A stretch of 64,000 nucleotides of DNA, taken from contig SXID01000250.1 of assembly GCA_005772955.1 (NCBI GenBank), positions 1 through 64,000 of the forward strand, written 5' to 3'. The position numbers and the translations under genes are program-made. The first letter of the stretch is position 1. Every line of letters starts with the position of its first letter. This DNA comes from Planctomycetia bacterium. GTDB taxonomy: Bacteria > Planctomycetota > Planctomycetia > Gemmatales > Gemmataceae. This document shows positions 28,836-37,947 of the stretch, one piece after another. Below the pieces are notes generated by a model. The model had not been told where the DNA came from. It saw only the letters and a program-made list of their open reading frames with translations, and did not search any database.

Positions 28836-29086
28836 GCAGGCAAGCCCGCGACTACGGCGCGAACCTGTTTCAGGTCTTCGTCCGTCACTCCCTCGCGGCG
28901 TGGGTAGCGGCGTTCAAGGGCGTCGAGGAGCGTTTCCCACATGTCACGCGATGGTTGGGGAACGGCCTGCCAGTTGTCATAACGCCGAAACCGGGTTTTG
29001 AAGGTCCACTTCCGCGCGAATCTTTCCGCACGGACGGATCGCTTCTTCCCGGTGGTCGGGTCTCCGTCGGTCCACTCGATTTCCAT
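28814..29086 (-). CDS. Conserved hypothetical protein (90 aa)
   Basis: MEIEWTDGDPTTGKKRSVRAERFARKWTFKTRFRRYDNWQ...; C-terminus AEEEEKG* encoded by the repeat arm. Confidence 0.6.
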   Translation of the reverse strand: MEIEWTDGDPTTGKKRSVRAERFARKWTFKTRFRRYDNWQAVPQPSRDMWETLLDALERRYPRREGVTDEDLKQVRAVVAGLPAEEEEKG

Positions 29087-29187
29087 ATTGGCGCACGCGC
29101 AGAGTTTGGGTGTACAATTCCAGGATACTCGACGATGCCCTATGTCGGGGAGTCCGGTTACTGTTCTGTGTCGCGGGGTCGGGAAAA

Positions 29188-30093
29188 ATGCTGCTGTTCG
29201 AGGATCACAGGGACGAGACGACCGCGGTGGTTCACAAGGCGGTCGTGTACGCGATATCGTTCGCGCCGGACGGCTCGATGCTCGCAACCGGCGCCGGCGA
29301 CGGCTCGGTGTTCGTGCGCGACGCGAACGGCCACGTGGCGTCACTGCTCGAACGCGGGCCAAAGGTAATGCCGGTCCATGCCCTCGGTTACCTACCAAGC
29401 GGATCGGGTCTTGTGGTCGGCGGAGCATTCGGGTGGATGAGTTACAGGCAAGACGGGAACGAGTGGCGGGAGTTCGGGCCAAAGTCGTCGCTACCAGTCA
29501 CATCGCTCGCGGTTCTCGACGACCGCATTGTGGCGATAGGCACCGGCGACAAAACAAAAGCCAGCGGCGGCACCTTTGAACTCTGGGACGTGATCAACGA
29601 TCGGATGTTGAAGCCCTCCTTCTCAGAACCCAACGGCGTCCGTGCGATCGCCGCATGTCCGAAGAAGAAACTTGTCGCGTGGGCGACCGGTCATCGCAAG
29701 GTTCGAGTCTGGGACATCACTTCGCCCAAGCCCATCGACTTCCCACAAAAACACGACTGCCCCGCAATTGCTCTCAGTTCTGACGGTTCCATGCTCGCGG
29801 TCGCGGGCGACTGGAACGCGACAATCTACGACCTCAAAACGAAACGCGAGCGCGCGGTGTTGAAGGGCCACAAGGGTCAGATCAAGTCGGTGGCTTTCGC
29901 TCCAGACGGATTAACGGTAGCGACGGGCGGCTTCGACTTCACGGTGCGGTTGTGGGACGTGGCAACGGGCAAGGAGCGTGCGAACTACAAGTGGGACATC
30001 GGCGTGGTGTTCTGCGTGACCTACGCCCCGGACGGCTTCCGGCTGGCCGCGGGCAGTGACCTCGGTCGCGTCGTGGTCTGGGACGCGGAGTAG
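29188..30093 (+). CDS. WD40 repeat protein
   Basis: Repeated VYAISFAPDGSMLATGAGDGSVFVRDA / IKSVAFAPDGLTVATGGFDFTVRLWDV. Confidence 0.9.
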   Translation: MLLFEDHRDETTAVVHKAVVYAISFAPDGSMLATGAGDGSVFVRDANGHVASLLERGPKVMPVHALGYLPSGSGLVVGGAFGWMSYRQDGNEWREFGPKSSLPVTSLAVLDDRIVAIGTGDKTKASGGTFELWDVINDRMLKPSFSEPNGVRAIAACPKKKLVAWATGHRKVRVWDITSPKPIDFPQKHDCPAIALSSDGSMLAVAGDWNATIYDLKTKRERAVLKGHKGQIKSVAFAPDGLTVATGGFDFTVRLWDVATGKERANYKWDIGVVFCVTYAPDGFRLAAGSDLGRVVVWDAE

Positions 30094-30148
30094 GAGCGGG
30101 TGGTTACGCGGCACGAGTACCCAGTTCGTTGCGTCCAGAGTTACGAAC

Positions 30149-31039
30149 ATGAATCTGGTTCCAGACCCAGACGAACGCGGGCGTGAATGTTGGCAGCCGC
30201 CACAGGGATTCCACCTCGCCATTGTCCTCGTTGGGGTTATCAACCTCCTACTCCACTTCCTTGGCGTGACCGAAACGCCCCTCTGCCTCAGCCTGTTCGT
30301 TTTGCTCGTTACCTGCCTTGTGCTTGCACACCTGCTCCCTTGGTACCATTCCCTTCAGAAACAGCGAAACGTCTGCCCCGCTTGCCGCCTGGCGCACGCT
30401 CTCCAGCGCAAACGGCGTGTGCTGGACCGAAAGAAGTGCTTCGGATTAGTTGTGAGACAGTCGAACTCAAGTTACAAAGGCGGCACTGGGTCCACCGCTT
30501 GGGAAGAGCGTGTGCCGGTTATCCAAACGGTGTACCAACGCACAACGCGCTGTCGTTTTTGCGATGCGAAATGGTCAGCAAAAGAGGTAGAAGAAGTTGA
30601 AGACTTCGATCCAGACGAACCGCTGCATGCAAGCCCGCAACCAGCGGTTCGGCTCAACGAAAGGCGCACGAAGCGCGGGGGATGGGATTCGCACCCACGG
30701 CTTCGGGGGATTAGCCCGACGAGTTGTCTGCTACTCCACCCCCGCCGAGCTTCATTAGCCGCGGATTCGGAATGTGATCCGACCCTTCGTCAGGTCGTAC
30801 GGGGAGATTTCCACCTTCACCCGGTCGCCGGGGATGATGCGGATGTAGTGCTTGCGCATCTTGCCGCCGATGTGTGCAATGACCTCGCCGCCGATGTCGA
30901 GTTGGACACGGAACGTGGTGTTCGCGAGGGACTGCATGACGCGACCCTCGACCTCGATCGCTTCTTCCTTGGCTTTTTGCATGTGCTGGACGTGCCTCTG
31001 TTGATTGTGGGCGAAAGGAAACACTCACGATCGGGTTAA
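30149..31039 (+). CDS. Membrane protein with two zinc-ribbon-like motifs; ORF has no stop before the antisense tRNA-like element and infA
   Basis: [40 protein letters not shown]...CPACR...CRFCDAKW; protein-like to about 30660, then reads antisense to 30674-30982. Confidence 0.5.
   Translation: MNLVPDPDERGRECWQPPQGFHLAIVLVGVINLLLHFLGVTETPLCLSLFVLLVTCLVLAHLLPWYHSLQKQRNVCPACRLAHALQRKRRVLDRKKCFGLVVRQSNSSYKGGTGSTAWEERVPVIQTVYQRTTRCRFCDAKWSAKEVEEVEDFDPDEPLHASPQPAVRLNERRTKRGGWDSHPRLRGISPTSCLLLHPRRASLAADSECDPTLRQVVRGDFHLHPVAGDDADVVLAHLAADVCNDLAADVELDTERGVREGLHDATLDLDRFFLGFLHVLDVPLLIVGERKHSRSG
30674..30745 (-). tRNA. tRNA-like cloverleaf, non-canonical (nominal anticodon AAT), 9 nt downstream of infA
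   Basis: GCGGGGG TG GAGT AGCAGACA ACTC G TCGGG CTAATCC CCCGA AGCC GTGGG TGCGAAT CCCAT CCCCCGC G; acceptor 7/7, D 4/4, anticodon 5/5, T 5/5 (one G-T); T8, A14, T33, R57, A58 present; G19->A, T55->G, C37, no encoded CCA. Confidence 0.6.
30755..30982 (-). CDS. infA: Translation initiation factor IF-1
   Basis: [75 protein letters not shown]. Confidence 0.97.
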   Translation of the reverse strand: MQKAKEEAIEVEGRVMQSLANTTFRVQLDIGGEVIAHIGGKMRKHYIRIIPGDRVKVEISPYDLTKGRITFRIRG

Positions 31040-31154
31040 GCCCAGCCGTGAGTACATATTGTTTAAGAATAACCTCAAACCGACGGGCTTGCGAGGGCAA
31101 ACCCCTGCGGAAAAGTGAAATCCGCTTTCCGCCGCGAACACGGTCGCTCCCCTG

Positions 31155-32063
31155 CTACCGCTTCACATTGTTCAGATGCTCCAGCGCCAACAACAGGGCC
31201 TGCGTGCCCTTGCGGCCATAACCCTGCGCACGAACGGCTTCGTACAACTGCTTCGCCAGGCCCAACCCCGGCAGCGCGATGTTCATCTTCTCGGCTTCGG
31301 CCAGTGCGATGCCCATGTCCTTGATGAAGTGTTCGACGTAGAAGCCCGGCTCGAAGTTGCGGGCCATCATGCGTGGCCCCAGAACTTCCAGCGCCTTGCT
31401 ACCGGCGGCGCCGACGCTCACGCTCTTGAACACGGTTTCGAGATCGAGACCGGCCTTGTAGCCGTACAGCAGCCCTTCGCACAACGCGATCATGTTCGAC
31501 GAGATGAGGATCTGGTTCACCATCTTCGTGTGCTGACCGGCACCCGGCGCGCCCTGGTGAATGATCGTCTTGCCCATGCACTCGAACACAGGTTGCACGG
31601 CTGCGACCACGTCCTTGTCGCCGCCAATCATGATGGACAGCGCCGCGTTCTTCGCGCCCACGTCGCCGCCGCTCACCGGTGCGTCCAGGGAAGCGACGCC
31701 TTTCGCTTTCGCGGCCTCGTAAATCTCCTTCGCCAGCGAAGGCTCGCTGGTCGTCATGTCCACCAGCACGACGCCCGCCTTTGCGCCCGCGAGCGCGCCA
31801 TCGGCTCCGAGGAACACTTCACGCACGTCCTTCGGGAACCCCACGATCGCGAACACGATGTCGGCTTGCTCCGCCACTTCTTTTGGAGTGCTCGCGAGGC
31901 GAGCGCCCGCTTCGACCAGCGGTTGCGCTTTGTCCGCCGATCGGTTGTAGACGGTCGCGGAGAAGCCCTTCGTCAGGATGTGCTGGCACATCCAACGGCC
32001 CATGACGCCGGTGCCGATCCAGCCGATACGGGTTTTTCCAGGTAGCGCGAGTGGGATTTGCAT
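31155..32063 (-). CDS. NAD-binding beta-hydroxyacid dehydrogenase (2-hydroxy-3-oxopropionate reductase / 3-hydroxyisobutyrate dehydrogenase family)
   Basis: [56 protein letters not shown]. Confidence 0.93.
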   Translation of the reverse strand: MQIPLALPGKTRIGWIGTGVMGRWMCQHILTKGFSATVYNRSADKAQPLVEAGARLASTPKEVAEQADIVFAIVGFPKDVREVFLGADGALAGAKAGVVLVDMTTSEPSLAKEIYEAAKAKGVASLDAPVSGGDVGAKNAALSIMIGGDKDVVAAVQPVFECMGKTIIHQGAPGAGQHTKMVNQILISSNMIALCEGLLYGYKAGLDLETVFKSVSVGAAGSKALEVLGPRMMARNFEPGFYVEHFIKDMGIALAEAEKMNIALPGLGLAKQLYEAVRAQGYGRKGTQALLLALEHLNNVKR

Positions 32064-32133
32064 TGCGAGGAACTCGTGAAGGAACTAAGGTTACCGCTGC
32101 GGTTGATTTGTACCAGCCGCACCTCCTCTCGGC

Positions 32134-32931
32134 TTGGTCATCGTGCCTGATTCGCTCATCCCGAAACTCGACGCCCCGATTGTTCTTGTTCACGGTCTGT
32201 GTGGGTACGACCGTATTGTCGCGTTCGGTCGGACGCTCAAGGACTACTTCCCCGGGATCCGCGAGAAACTGGAAGCGTCAGGGAATCGCGTTTTAGTGCC
32301 GCGTCTAAGTTGCACGCGCGGCGTTGAAGCACAGGCTGGCGAACTGAAGCGGTTCATCCTGAGGCGCGTACCAACCGGCCCGGTACACCTCATTGGGCAC
32401 AGCCTGGGCGGCCTTGACTCGCGATTCATGATCAGCAAACTCGACATGGCGGATCGGGTGCGGTCCCTGACCACCGTGGGAACCCCGCATCGCGGCAGCC
32501 CCGTCGCGGACTGGGGCGTGCGCCGGTTCGGGCGGCTGGTCGCGCCGTTCTTCCAGGCGCTCGGCATCTCCTATCAGGCGTTTGTCGATCTCACCAGCGC
32601 GGTGTGCCGACGGTTCAACGAGACGGTGCCGGACGTGCCCGGCGTGCGGTATTTCTCCGTGGCGGGCGTGTGCGAAATTCAGTGGGTCGGTTCGGAGTGG
32701 CGGTTCCCGCACGGGATCGTGAGCCGAGCGGAGGGGCCAAACGACGGGGTTGTATCGGTCGCTTCGGCCACGTGGGGCGAACACACCGATGTGTGGAGTG
32801 GCGACCATCTCAATCTGGTGAACTGGCCCAACCGGCATGCGCGGAAATGCGGCCTGTGGGACTCACTCGCCCCGGATTACGGGCGCATCGTGCGCCGGAT
32901 CGCTGAGTCGTCCCGGTGGGACGACCGCTAA
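32134..32931 (+). CDS. Triacylglycerol lipase-like alpha/beta hydrolase
   Basis: PIVLVHGLCGYDRI; VHLIGHSLGGLDSRFMISKL; GTPHRGSPVADWG. Confidence 0.88.
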   Translation: MVIVPDSLIPKLDAPIVLVHGLCGYDRIVAFGRTLKDYFPGIREKLEASGNRVLVPRLSCTRGVEAQAGELKRFILRRVPTGPVHLIGHSLGGLDSRFMISKLDMADRVRSLTTVGTPHRGSPVADWGVRRFGRLVAPFFQALGISYQAFVDLTSAVCRRFNETVPDVPGVRYFSVAGVCEIQWVGSEWRFPHGIVSRAEGPNDGVVSVASATWGEHTDVWSGDHLNLVNWPNRHARKCGLWDSLAPDYGRIVRRIAESSRWDDR

Positions 32932-33109
32932 ACTTTGCCTGGCTCATTCCTCGCGCCGACGCGCTGCGAACGCCTCAGTTGCGCCAACAGGCGCCCAGTC
33001 GTGACTTCACTTCTCCGCGCCGCAAGTTTCTTGATGGTCGGCGCACGGAACGCTCCGATGGACGAATAGCCGCCATGGAAAGCGGCGTCCCCTCTTGGAA
33101 AGGTTCCCA

Positions 33110-33520
33110 ATGCGTCACCTACTCATCGCGGCACTTGGCGTGTTCGCCGTCTCGGGTGCGGCTTCCGCGCAACAACCTCAGTCCCGCCCGGTGCCACAGT
33201 ACCCGGCCGTCGCGCCGGGGACTACGCTGCAACCGGTCTCGGGCACGACAGTGATTCGCGGCACCGCCGGCTGCAACAACTGCGCCCCAGCCGTCGGGCC
33301 GGTGGTCCGCGGTGGGTTCACCATGTCCGCCGTGACCGGCGGCAATTGTCTGCTCGGTAATCCGTGCCAGAACGGGTGTGGCAGCGTGCGAAGCGACCTC
33401 GGGTTCCACTTCGGGTCGTGCAAGCAGTTCTTCGCGCCCTGCGGCCCGACCCCACTCGCGGCCCCGTGGGGCAAGGGCTTTGGTTGCCCGCGTGCCTACG
33501 ATAGCTACGCGAATCATTAA
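33110..33520 (+). CDS. Secreted Cys/Gly-rich small protein
   Basis: Signal MRHLLIAALGVFAVSGAASAQQ; CNNC, CLLGNPCQNGC motifs. Confidence 0.7.
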   Translation: MRHLLIAALGVFAVSGAASAQQPQSRPVPQYPAVAPGTTLQPVSGTTVIRGTAGCNNCAPAVGPVVRGGFTMSAVTGGNCLLGNPCQNGCGSVRSDLGFHFGSCKQFFAPCGPTPLAAPWGKGFGCPRAYDSYANH

Positions 33521-33583
33521 ACCGCTGCTCCAAGCGGGGTCGCGGCACACTTCCGCCCTCTGTTGCCTGTTTGTGCGCCGCTG

Positions 33584-34402
33584 CTATTTCCGCACCCGGT
33601 TCCACCAGCGCCCGACTCGCTCGCCAAGCCACCACCTCGGCTTGCACTGTGGGCCGTAGGTCAGGCCGAATTTTTTCATCGCGGTGTGGGTGATGCCAGA
33701 TACCACCTCACCAGGGTTGTCGGACACGATCAGTTGATCCAGGTCTTCCGGGTTGATTGTCTTCTCGTTCGCCATGAGTCGCAGTTGGGCGAGCAGTGGA
33801 CGCCAGTAATCGACGCCCATCAACGCGACCGGGAAGCCGTCGAGTTTCCCGGTCTGGATGAGCGTCGCGACCTCGAACAACTCGTCGAGCGTACCGAACC
33901 CGCCAGGCATAACCACAAACGCGTAACTGTATTTCACGAGCATCAACTTGCGGACGAAGAAGTGCTCGAAGTCGATCCATGAATCGACGTAAGGGTTTGG
34001 CTTCTGCTCCATTGGCAGTACGATGTTGCAGCCGATGGACCGGCCGCCCACGTCCTTCGCGCCGCGGTTCGCGGCTTCCATGATGCCGGGACCGCCGCCG
34101 GTCATCACGGTGAACCCTGACTCGGCGAGATACTTTCCGACCTCGCGGGCCATCCCGTAATAGCGGTGGTTCTCGTCGAAGCGCGCGGACCCGAACACGG
34201 TCACGCACGGGCCGATGAAGTGCAGTTTGCGGAAGCCGTACACCAGCTCGCGGAAGATTTTCACCGCCTGCCACAACTCGAACTTGCGAGGTTGCGGTCC
34301 CTGAAGGAATTTCTTCGCCGCGGGCGCAGCCTCCCCGGACTTTCGCTGCCACTCGCCGGAAAGTGTTGCTACCTCACTCGTTTCAATCAATCGATCAGCC
34401 AT
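33584..34402 (-). CDS. LOG/TIGR00730-like Rossmann-fold protein
   Basis: VTVFGSARFDENHRYYGMAREVGKYLAESGFTVMTGGGPGIMEAANRGAKD; MPGGFGTLDELFEV. Confidence 0.93.
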   Translation of the reverse strand: MADRLIETSEVATLSGEWQRKSGEAAPAAKKFLQGPQPRKFELWQAVKIFRELVYGFRKLHFIGPCVTVFGSARFDENHRYYGMAREVGKYLAESGFTVMTGGGPGIMEAANRGAKDVGGRSIGCNIVLPMEQKPNPYVDSWIDFEHFFVRKLMLVKYSYAFVVMPGGFGTLDELFEVATLIQTGKLDGFPVALMGVDYWRPLLAQLRLMANEKTINPEDLDQLIVSDNPGEVVSGITHTAMKKFGLTYGPQCKPRWWLGERVGRWWNRVRK

Positions 34403-34450
34403 CTTGGGCTACTCCAACGGCGAGCCAGGACACTTGCCCGCCAATTACTA

Positions 34451-35275
34451 TTATTCGCGTCGGATGCCCGCAACTTGCATCAAATCGGCTGTCGATTGGT
34501 ACGCTTCCGTTACCCACGCGACGATTTTTTCAGGCTCGGGCGAATACTCCAGTTCGATGCTGATAGCGCCCTTGATCCCCAGCGCGGCGATCTCCTTGAG
34601 GTAAGGCACGAAGTCCACCACTCCGCGACCCGGCGGCAAATCGCCATGAACCTTCCCGTCGCAATCGCTGATGTGGACATGGATCGCCTTGCCCTTCAAG
34701 GCGCGTAGCTCCTCCGGCTTCGTCCCTGCGAGGCACAGGTGCGAAATGTCTATGTTCGCACTCACGGCGGGATGGTTCACGGCGTCGATGAACCGTACCA
34801 TGTTCGGCACGTCGTTGAGCAGCGACAGTTTGAATGGCTCTAACTCAAGCGCGATTTCGAGTCCGAGTTGCGCAGCGTAATCGCCGAGCGTTTTCAAGTG
34901 TGCGACACCGGACTTCCACTGCTCTGCGGGCGGGATGACTTGCCGCTCCCAGATGTATTCGCCGAGAACCAGCAGCAGATTCTTCGCTCCTAACTCGTAG
35001 CAGAAGTCGAGGTACGCGCGGCACCGGTCCATGTGAAACCGCTGTACGCTGGGGTTGAAGTCGATCAGCCCAACCGCGACGCACGCGACGCTCACGATCG
35101 GCAGTCCGACCCGCTCGCACTCGGTGCGGATCAGTTTCCGCTCGCGCGCGCAGGTGTCGAGTGGGTCCGCGAATATGTCGATGGTGTCGAATCCGATGGC
35201 CTTCGTCTGGTGGATTCCGAAGGCGGTGCCTTTGCCCGCTTGCGCCCAGGCTGAGTTGATAAGTCCGAGTTTCAT
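34451..35275 (-). CDS. Sugar phosphate isomerase/epimerase (xylose isomerase-like TIM barrel)
   Basis: MKLGLINSAWAQAGKGTAFGIHQTKAIGFDTIDIFADP...VSANIDISHLCLAG...SIELEYSPEPEKIVAWV. Confidence 0.85.
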   Translation of the reverse strand: MKLGLINSAWAQAGKGTAFGIHQTKAIGFDTIDIFADPLDTCARERKLIRTECERVGLPIVSVACVAVGLIDFNPSVQRFHMDRCRAYLDFCYELGAKNLLLVLGEYIWERQVIPPAEQWKSGVAHLKTLGDYAAQLGLEIALELEPFKLSLLNDVPNMVRFIDAVNHPAVSANIDISHLCLAGTKPEELRALKGKAIHVHISDCDGKVHGDLPPGRGVVDFVPYLKEIAALGIKGAISIELEYSPEPEKIVAWVTEAYQSTADLMQVAGIRRE

Positions 35276-35395
35276 GGTCTTTGGTGTTTCGTGTTTGGTG
35301 TTTGGTGAATGTTGTGGTCGCTTACGCTCCCAACTCACCCACAGACTAAACACCAAACACCAAACACCAAACACCAAACACCAAACACCAGACAC
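35276..35395. repeat. Inverted-repeat element with tandem heptamer (AAACACC)6
   Basis: ctttggtgtttcgtgtttggtgtttggtg ... aaacacc x6 at 35348-35389; upstream of the minus-strand isomerase start at 35275. Confidence 0.85.
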
Positions 35396-35464
35396 TGGCC
35401 CAACCGATCTCCAATGGTACGTTGACAAAACCGCCCCGCGCACCGGGGTTCACACGGGTCGTGA

Positions 35465-36343
35465 TTGATGCTTGAACACCTCAGTACCGCTGGTTACCAC
35501 TACCTCGGCGTGTTCACCGCCCTGATCGCCTCGGCGACGGTTGTCCCGGTGCCGGAGGAGTTGCCGGTCATCACGGCCGGAATCATGGTTGGGCACTCGG
35601 ACACGGAGTTCACCGGCGACCAGCGAGACGACCTGAGGAGGTTGCGATGGTGGATCATGTTGCCAGTACTGATGGCCGGTGTAGTGATTGGCGACGGCGC
35701 ACTCTACACGATCGGCCGGTTGTGGGGGCGCCGATTGCTCAACCTGAAATGGGTGCAGCGTCGGGTCATCACCCCGGAGAAACGCGACCAGATCGAGAAG
35801 AACTTCCACGACCGCGGAATCATGATCCTCTTGGGTGCCCGCTTGCTGCCGGGCATCCGAGGTCCGATTTTCATCATGGCCGGGGTACTCCGGGTTCCAC
35901 TCGGCCGCTTCATGCTTGCGGACGCGATCTACGCCATTCCGCTCGTCAACATTCTGTTCTGGCTGTCGTATTTCCTCACCGATCAGGTGCTGTTGATCTT
36001 CAATAAGATCAATGAGTTCAAGCCGCTCGTGATTGTCGCGATCTTGTCTGGAATCGCGGGCGCGATGATCCACCGGTACATCTTCACGAGACGTGTCTCG
36101 ACGGGTGAGCCGCCGCACGTGCCGGACATCATCGCGAAGCCCGCGGTCGCGATGGGACACGCGGTTGAGAAGGCGGTCGAGATGGCGGTGGACACGGTCA
36201 CCGGCCGGCACCACGACAGACCGCACGAAGCGCCACCCTCCGACGTCGAGGCCAACCAGGGGTTCGGCATCCGCACGCAGGAGCCAAGCGCGAATGGCAC
36301 CGTGGAACAAGGAAGCGAGAAGAAACCCGACGAGAAGACGTGA
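35465..36343 (+). CDS. DedA family membrane protein
   Basis: ATVVPVPEELPVITAGIMVG; GDGALYTIGRLWG; LLGARLLPGIRGPIFIMAGVLRVPLGRFMLAD. Confidence 0.9.
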   Translation: MMLEHLSTAGYHYLGVFTALIASATVVPVPEELPVITAGIMVGHSDTEFTGDQRDDLRRLRWWIMLPVLMAGVVIGDGALYTIGRLWGRRLLNLKWVQRRVITPEKRDQIEKNFHDRGIMILLGARLLPGIRGPIFIMAGVLRVPLGRFMLADAIYAIPLVNILFWLSYFLTDQVLLIFNKINEFKPLVIVAILSGIAGAMIHRYIFTRRVSTGEPPHVPDIIAKPAVAMGHAVEKAVEMAVDTVTGRHHDRPHEAPPSDVEANQGFGIRTQEPSANGTVEQGSEKKPDEKT

Positions 36344-36437
36344 AGGTAGGCGACTCGCTCCGCGAGTCGCGCCTTCGCGCGTGTTGCAGGCACCCGTCGC
36401 GTCCAGCGAGTCACTCGCGGAGCGAGTGACCTACCTT
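36343..36437. repeat. Long palindromic element between convergent genes
   Basis: aaggtaggcgactcgctccgcgagtcgc ... gcgagtcactcgcggagcgagtgacctacctt. Confidence 0.88.
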
Positions 36438-37831
36438 GAAAGCGTGCCGTTGGTTTGCAATCGCGTCAGATAGGTGTGCCAGTCCTTCTCGAACGCACCG
36501 AGTTCTTTCCCCACCAGTGCCGTGAACGCCTGTTTCGGATCGCCACCGCCGTTGACCGCGACCAGATACTTGTTGAACTCCTTCGTGCCGATCAATCGGC
36601 GGTCGAACGTCAGGTAATGCGCCAGTGCCCAGCACGTCAGGTAAGCACGGTCGGATGCGGCCTTCTGATCCGCGTGCGAGGCGAGGAATGCGTCACGCCC
36701 GGTCGTGAGTAGATCGCCAAGCGGCACGAGCGGCCCGCCGTTCTTCCCCTTCAGCCAGTCCTTCGCGCGAAACAACCGTTCCTTGTCGGGGTGGTCGGCG
36801 CGCAGTTCACCCGCTTCCACTACAGCGGTCTCGAAGACCTGCGCCAGCCCCTCGTTGAGCCACCTGGGAAGTTCGCCCGTTCCCTCGCCGGCGCGTACCG
36901 CGTCGGGCTTCAGTGGCGGGTAGACGAACGTCGCGACGTACGCGTGAAACGACTCGTGGTAGAGCAGCGCGAATAGAAACTTGCCGGTCGAGTCGTCGAA
37001 CTTGACGCCGTTGTTCACGTCGGCGAGGTAGACCCGCTTCCGCTCAGCCGTGACTGTCTTCAGGTGGCGCGTCAGTTCGTCGCCCTTGTACAACTTGCGC
37101 ACGTTCTCCTCGTAGCGATCCAGACCCACGAGTTGCTGCCCGTGGTGAACGCGGGCCGATTGCAGTTCTGTGCCAAGCCGCTTCAGGTCGCTGCCGCAGA
37201 GTACGCGGTTGTTGGTCGCGTCGTATACTGCGGGATTCAACAGCTTCGCACCGTTGAGCAGTGCGCGGTATTCCTCCGGTTCGGTCGCGAGCAGGATCTT
37301 TGTCTGGCGCGCACCCTTGGCGGTGGGCGGGAGGAATCGCGCGAACGCTGTGTAGATTTGTTCCAGGCGCACGCCCGAGCGCCGCGTGAGTTCCTCGGTG
37401 CCGGTGCTTACGAGGCTGAAGTAGTCGGAGTCGTACATCTTCGCGCCGCCCGGCTTTCCGGGCCAGTCCGTGGGAACCAGTTCCAGTGACTCCATCCGCT
37501 TTCGTTCTCCTTCGCCGTTCGGGTCGAGTTCGGCGAGTTTCTCTTTCAGGGTTGCGCGATCCTTGTCGGAGAGCTTCTTCACGTTCGCGATTTCGGACTT
37601 GCTCAGGAAACTCGTGAGCGTGACCGTGGGGCGGCCAGGCGGGCGTGACACCGACCGGAACTCGACGCCGTCTGGCAGTTCGTGAAGTATCAGCCCCTGG
37701 AACTTCGCGCCGTTGGTTAACGTGATCTCGTCGAACGGCCAATTTGACAGCCCGACCGGAGGCGTGGCCGGCTGCGCGCCCGCGACGGCGCACGCGAAAA
37801 CAAACAGCGGAACCAGAATAACGAAGCGCAT
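36431..37831 (-). CDS. DUF1570-like secreted putative metallopeptidase
   Basis: Signal MRFVILVPLFVFACAVAGAQP; LLYHESFHAYVATF (HExxH) and LPRWLNEGLAQVFE. Confidence 0.8.
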   Translation of the reverse strand: MRFVILVPLFVFACAVAGAQPATPPVGLSNWPFDEITLTNGAKFQGLILHELPDGVEFRSVSRPPGRPTVTLTSFLSKSEIANVKKLSDKDRATLKEKLAELDPNGEGERKRMESLELVPTDWPGKPGGAKMYDSDYFSLVSTGTEELTRRSGVRLEQIYTAFARFLPPTAKGARQTKILLATEPEEYRALLNGAKLLNPAVYDATNNRVLCGSDLKRLGTELQSARVHHGQQLVGLDRYEENVRKLYKGDELTRHLKTVTAERKRVYLADVNNGVKFDDSTGKFLFALLYHESFHAYVATFVYPPLKPDAVRAGEGTGELPRWLNEGLAQVFETAVVEAGELRADHPDKERLFRAKDWLKGKNGGPLVPLGDLLTTGRDAFLASHADQKAASDRAYLTCWALAHYLTFDRRLIGTKEFNKYLVAVNGGGDPKQAFTALVGKELGAFEKDWHTYLTRLQTNGTLSR

Positions 37832-37947
37832 GGATGGTCCGGCGTGTGAGGTGTGTGTTACCCATTGTGCGTCGGAGACGGTAGGATTGAAAGGGCGAAC
37901 AACCCACAGCGTAGCCGCGACGCGCAGCGGAGCGCGGGAGAAGGACA

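Noticed and set aside
35276-35395. CRISPR-like array
   Set aside because: Heptamer tandem repeats without spacers; no cas genes in the window
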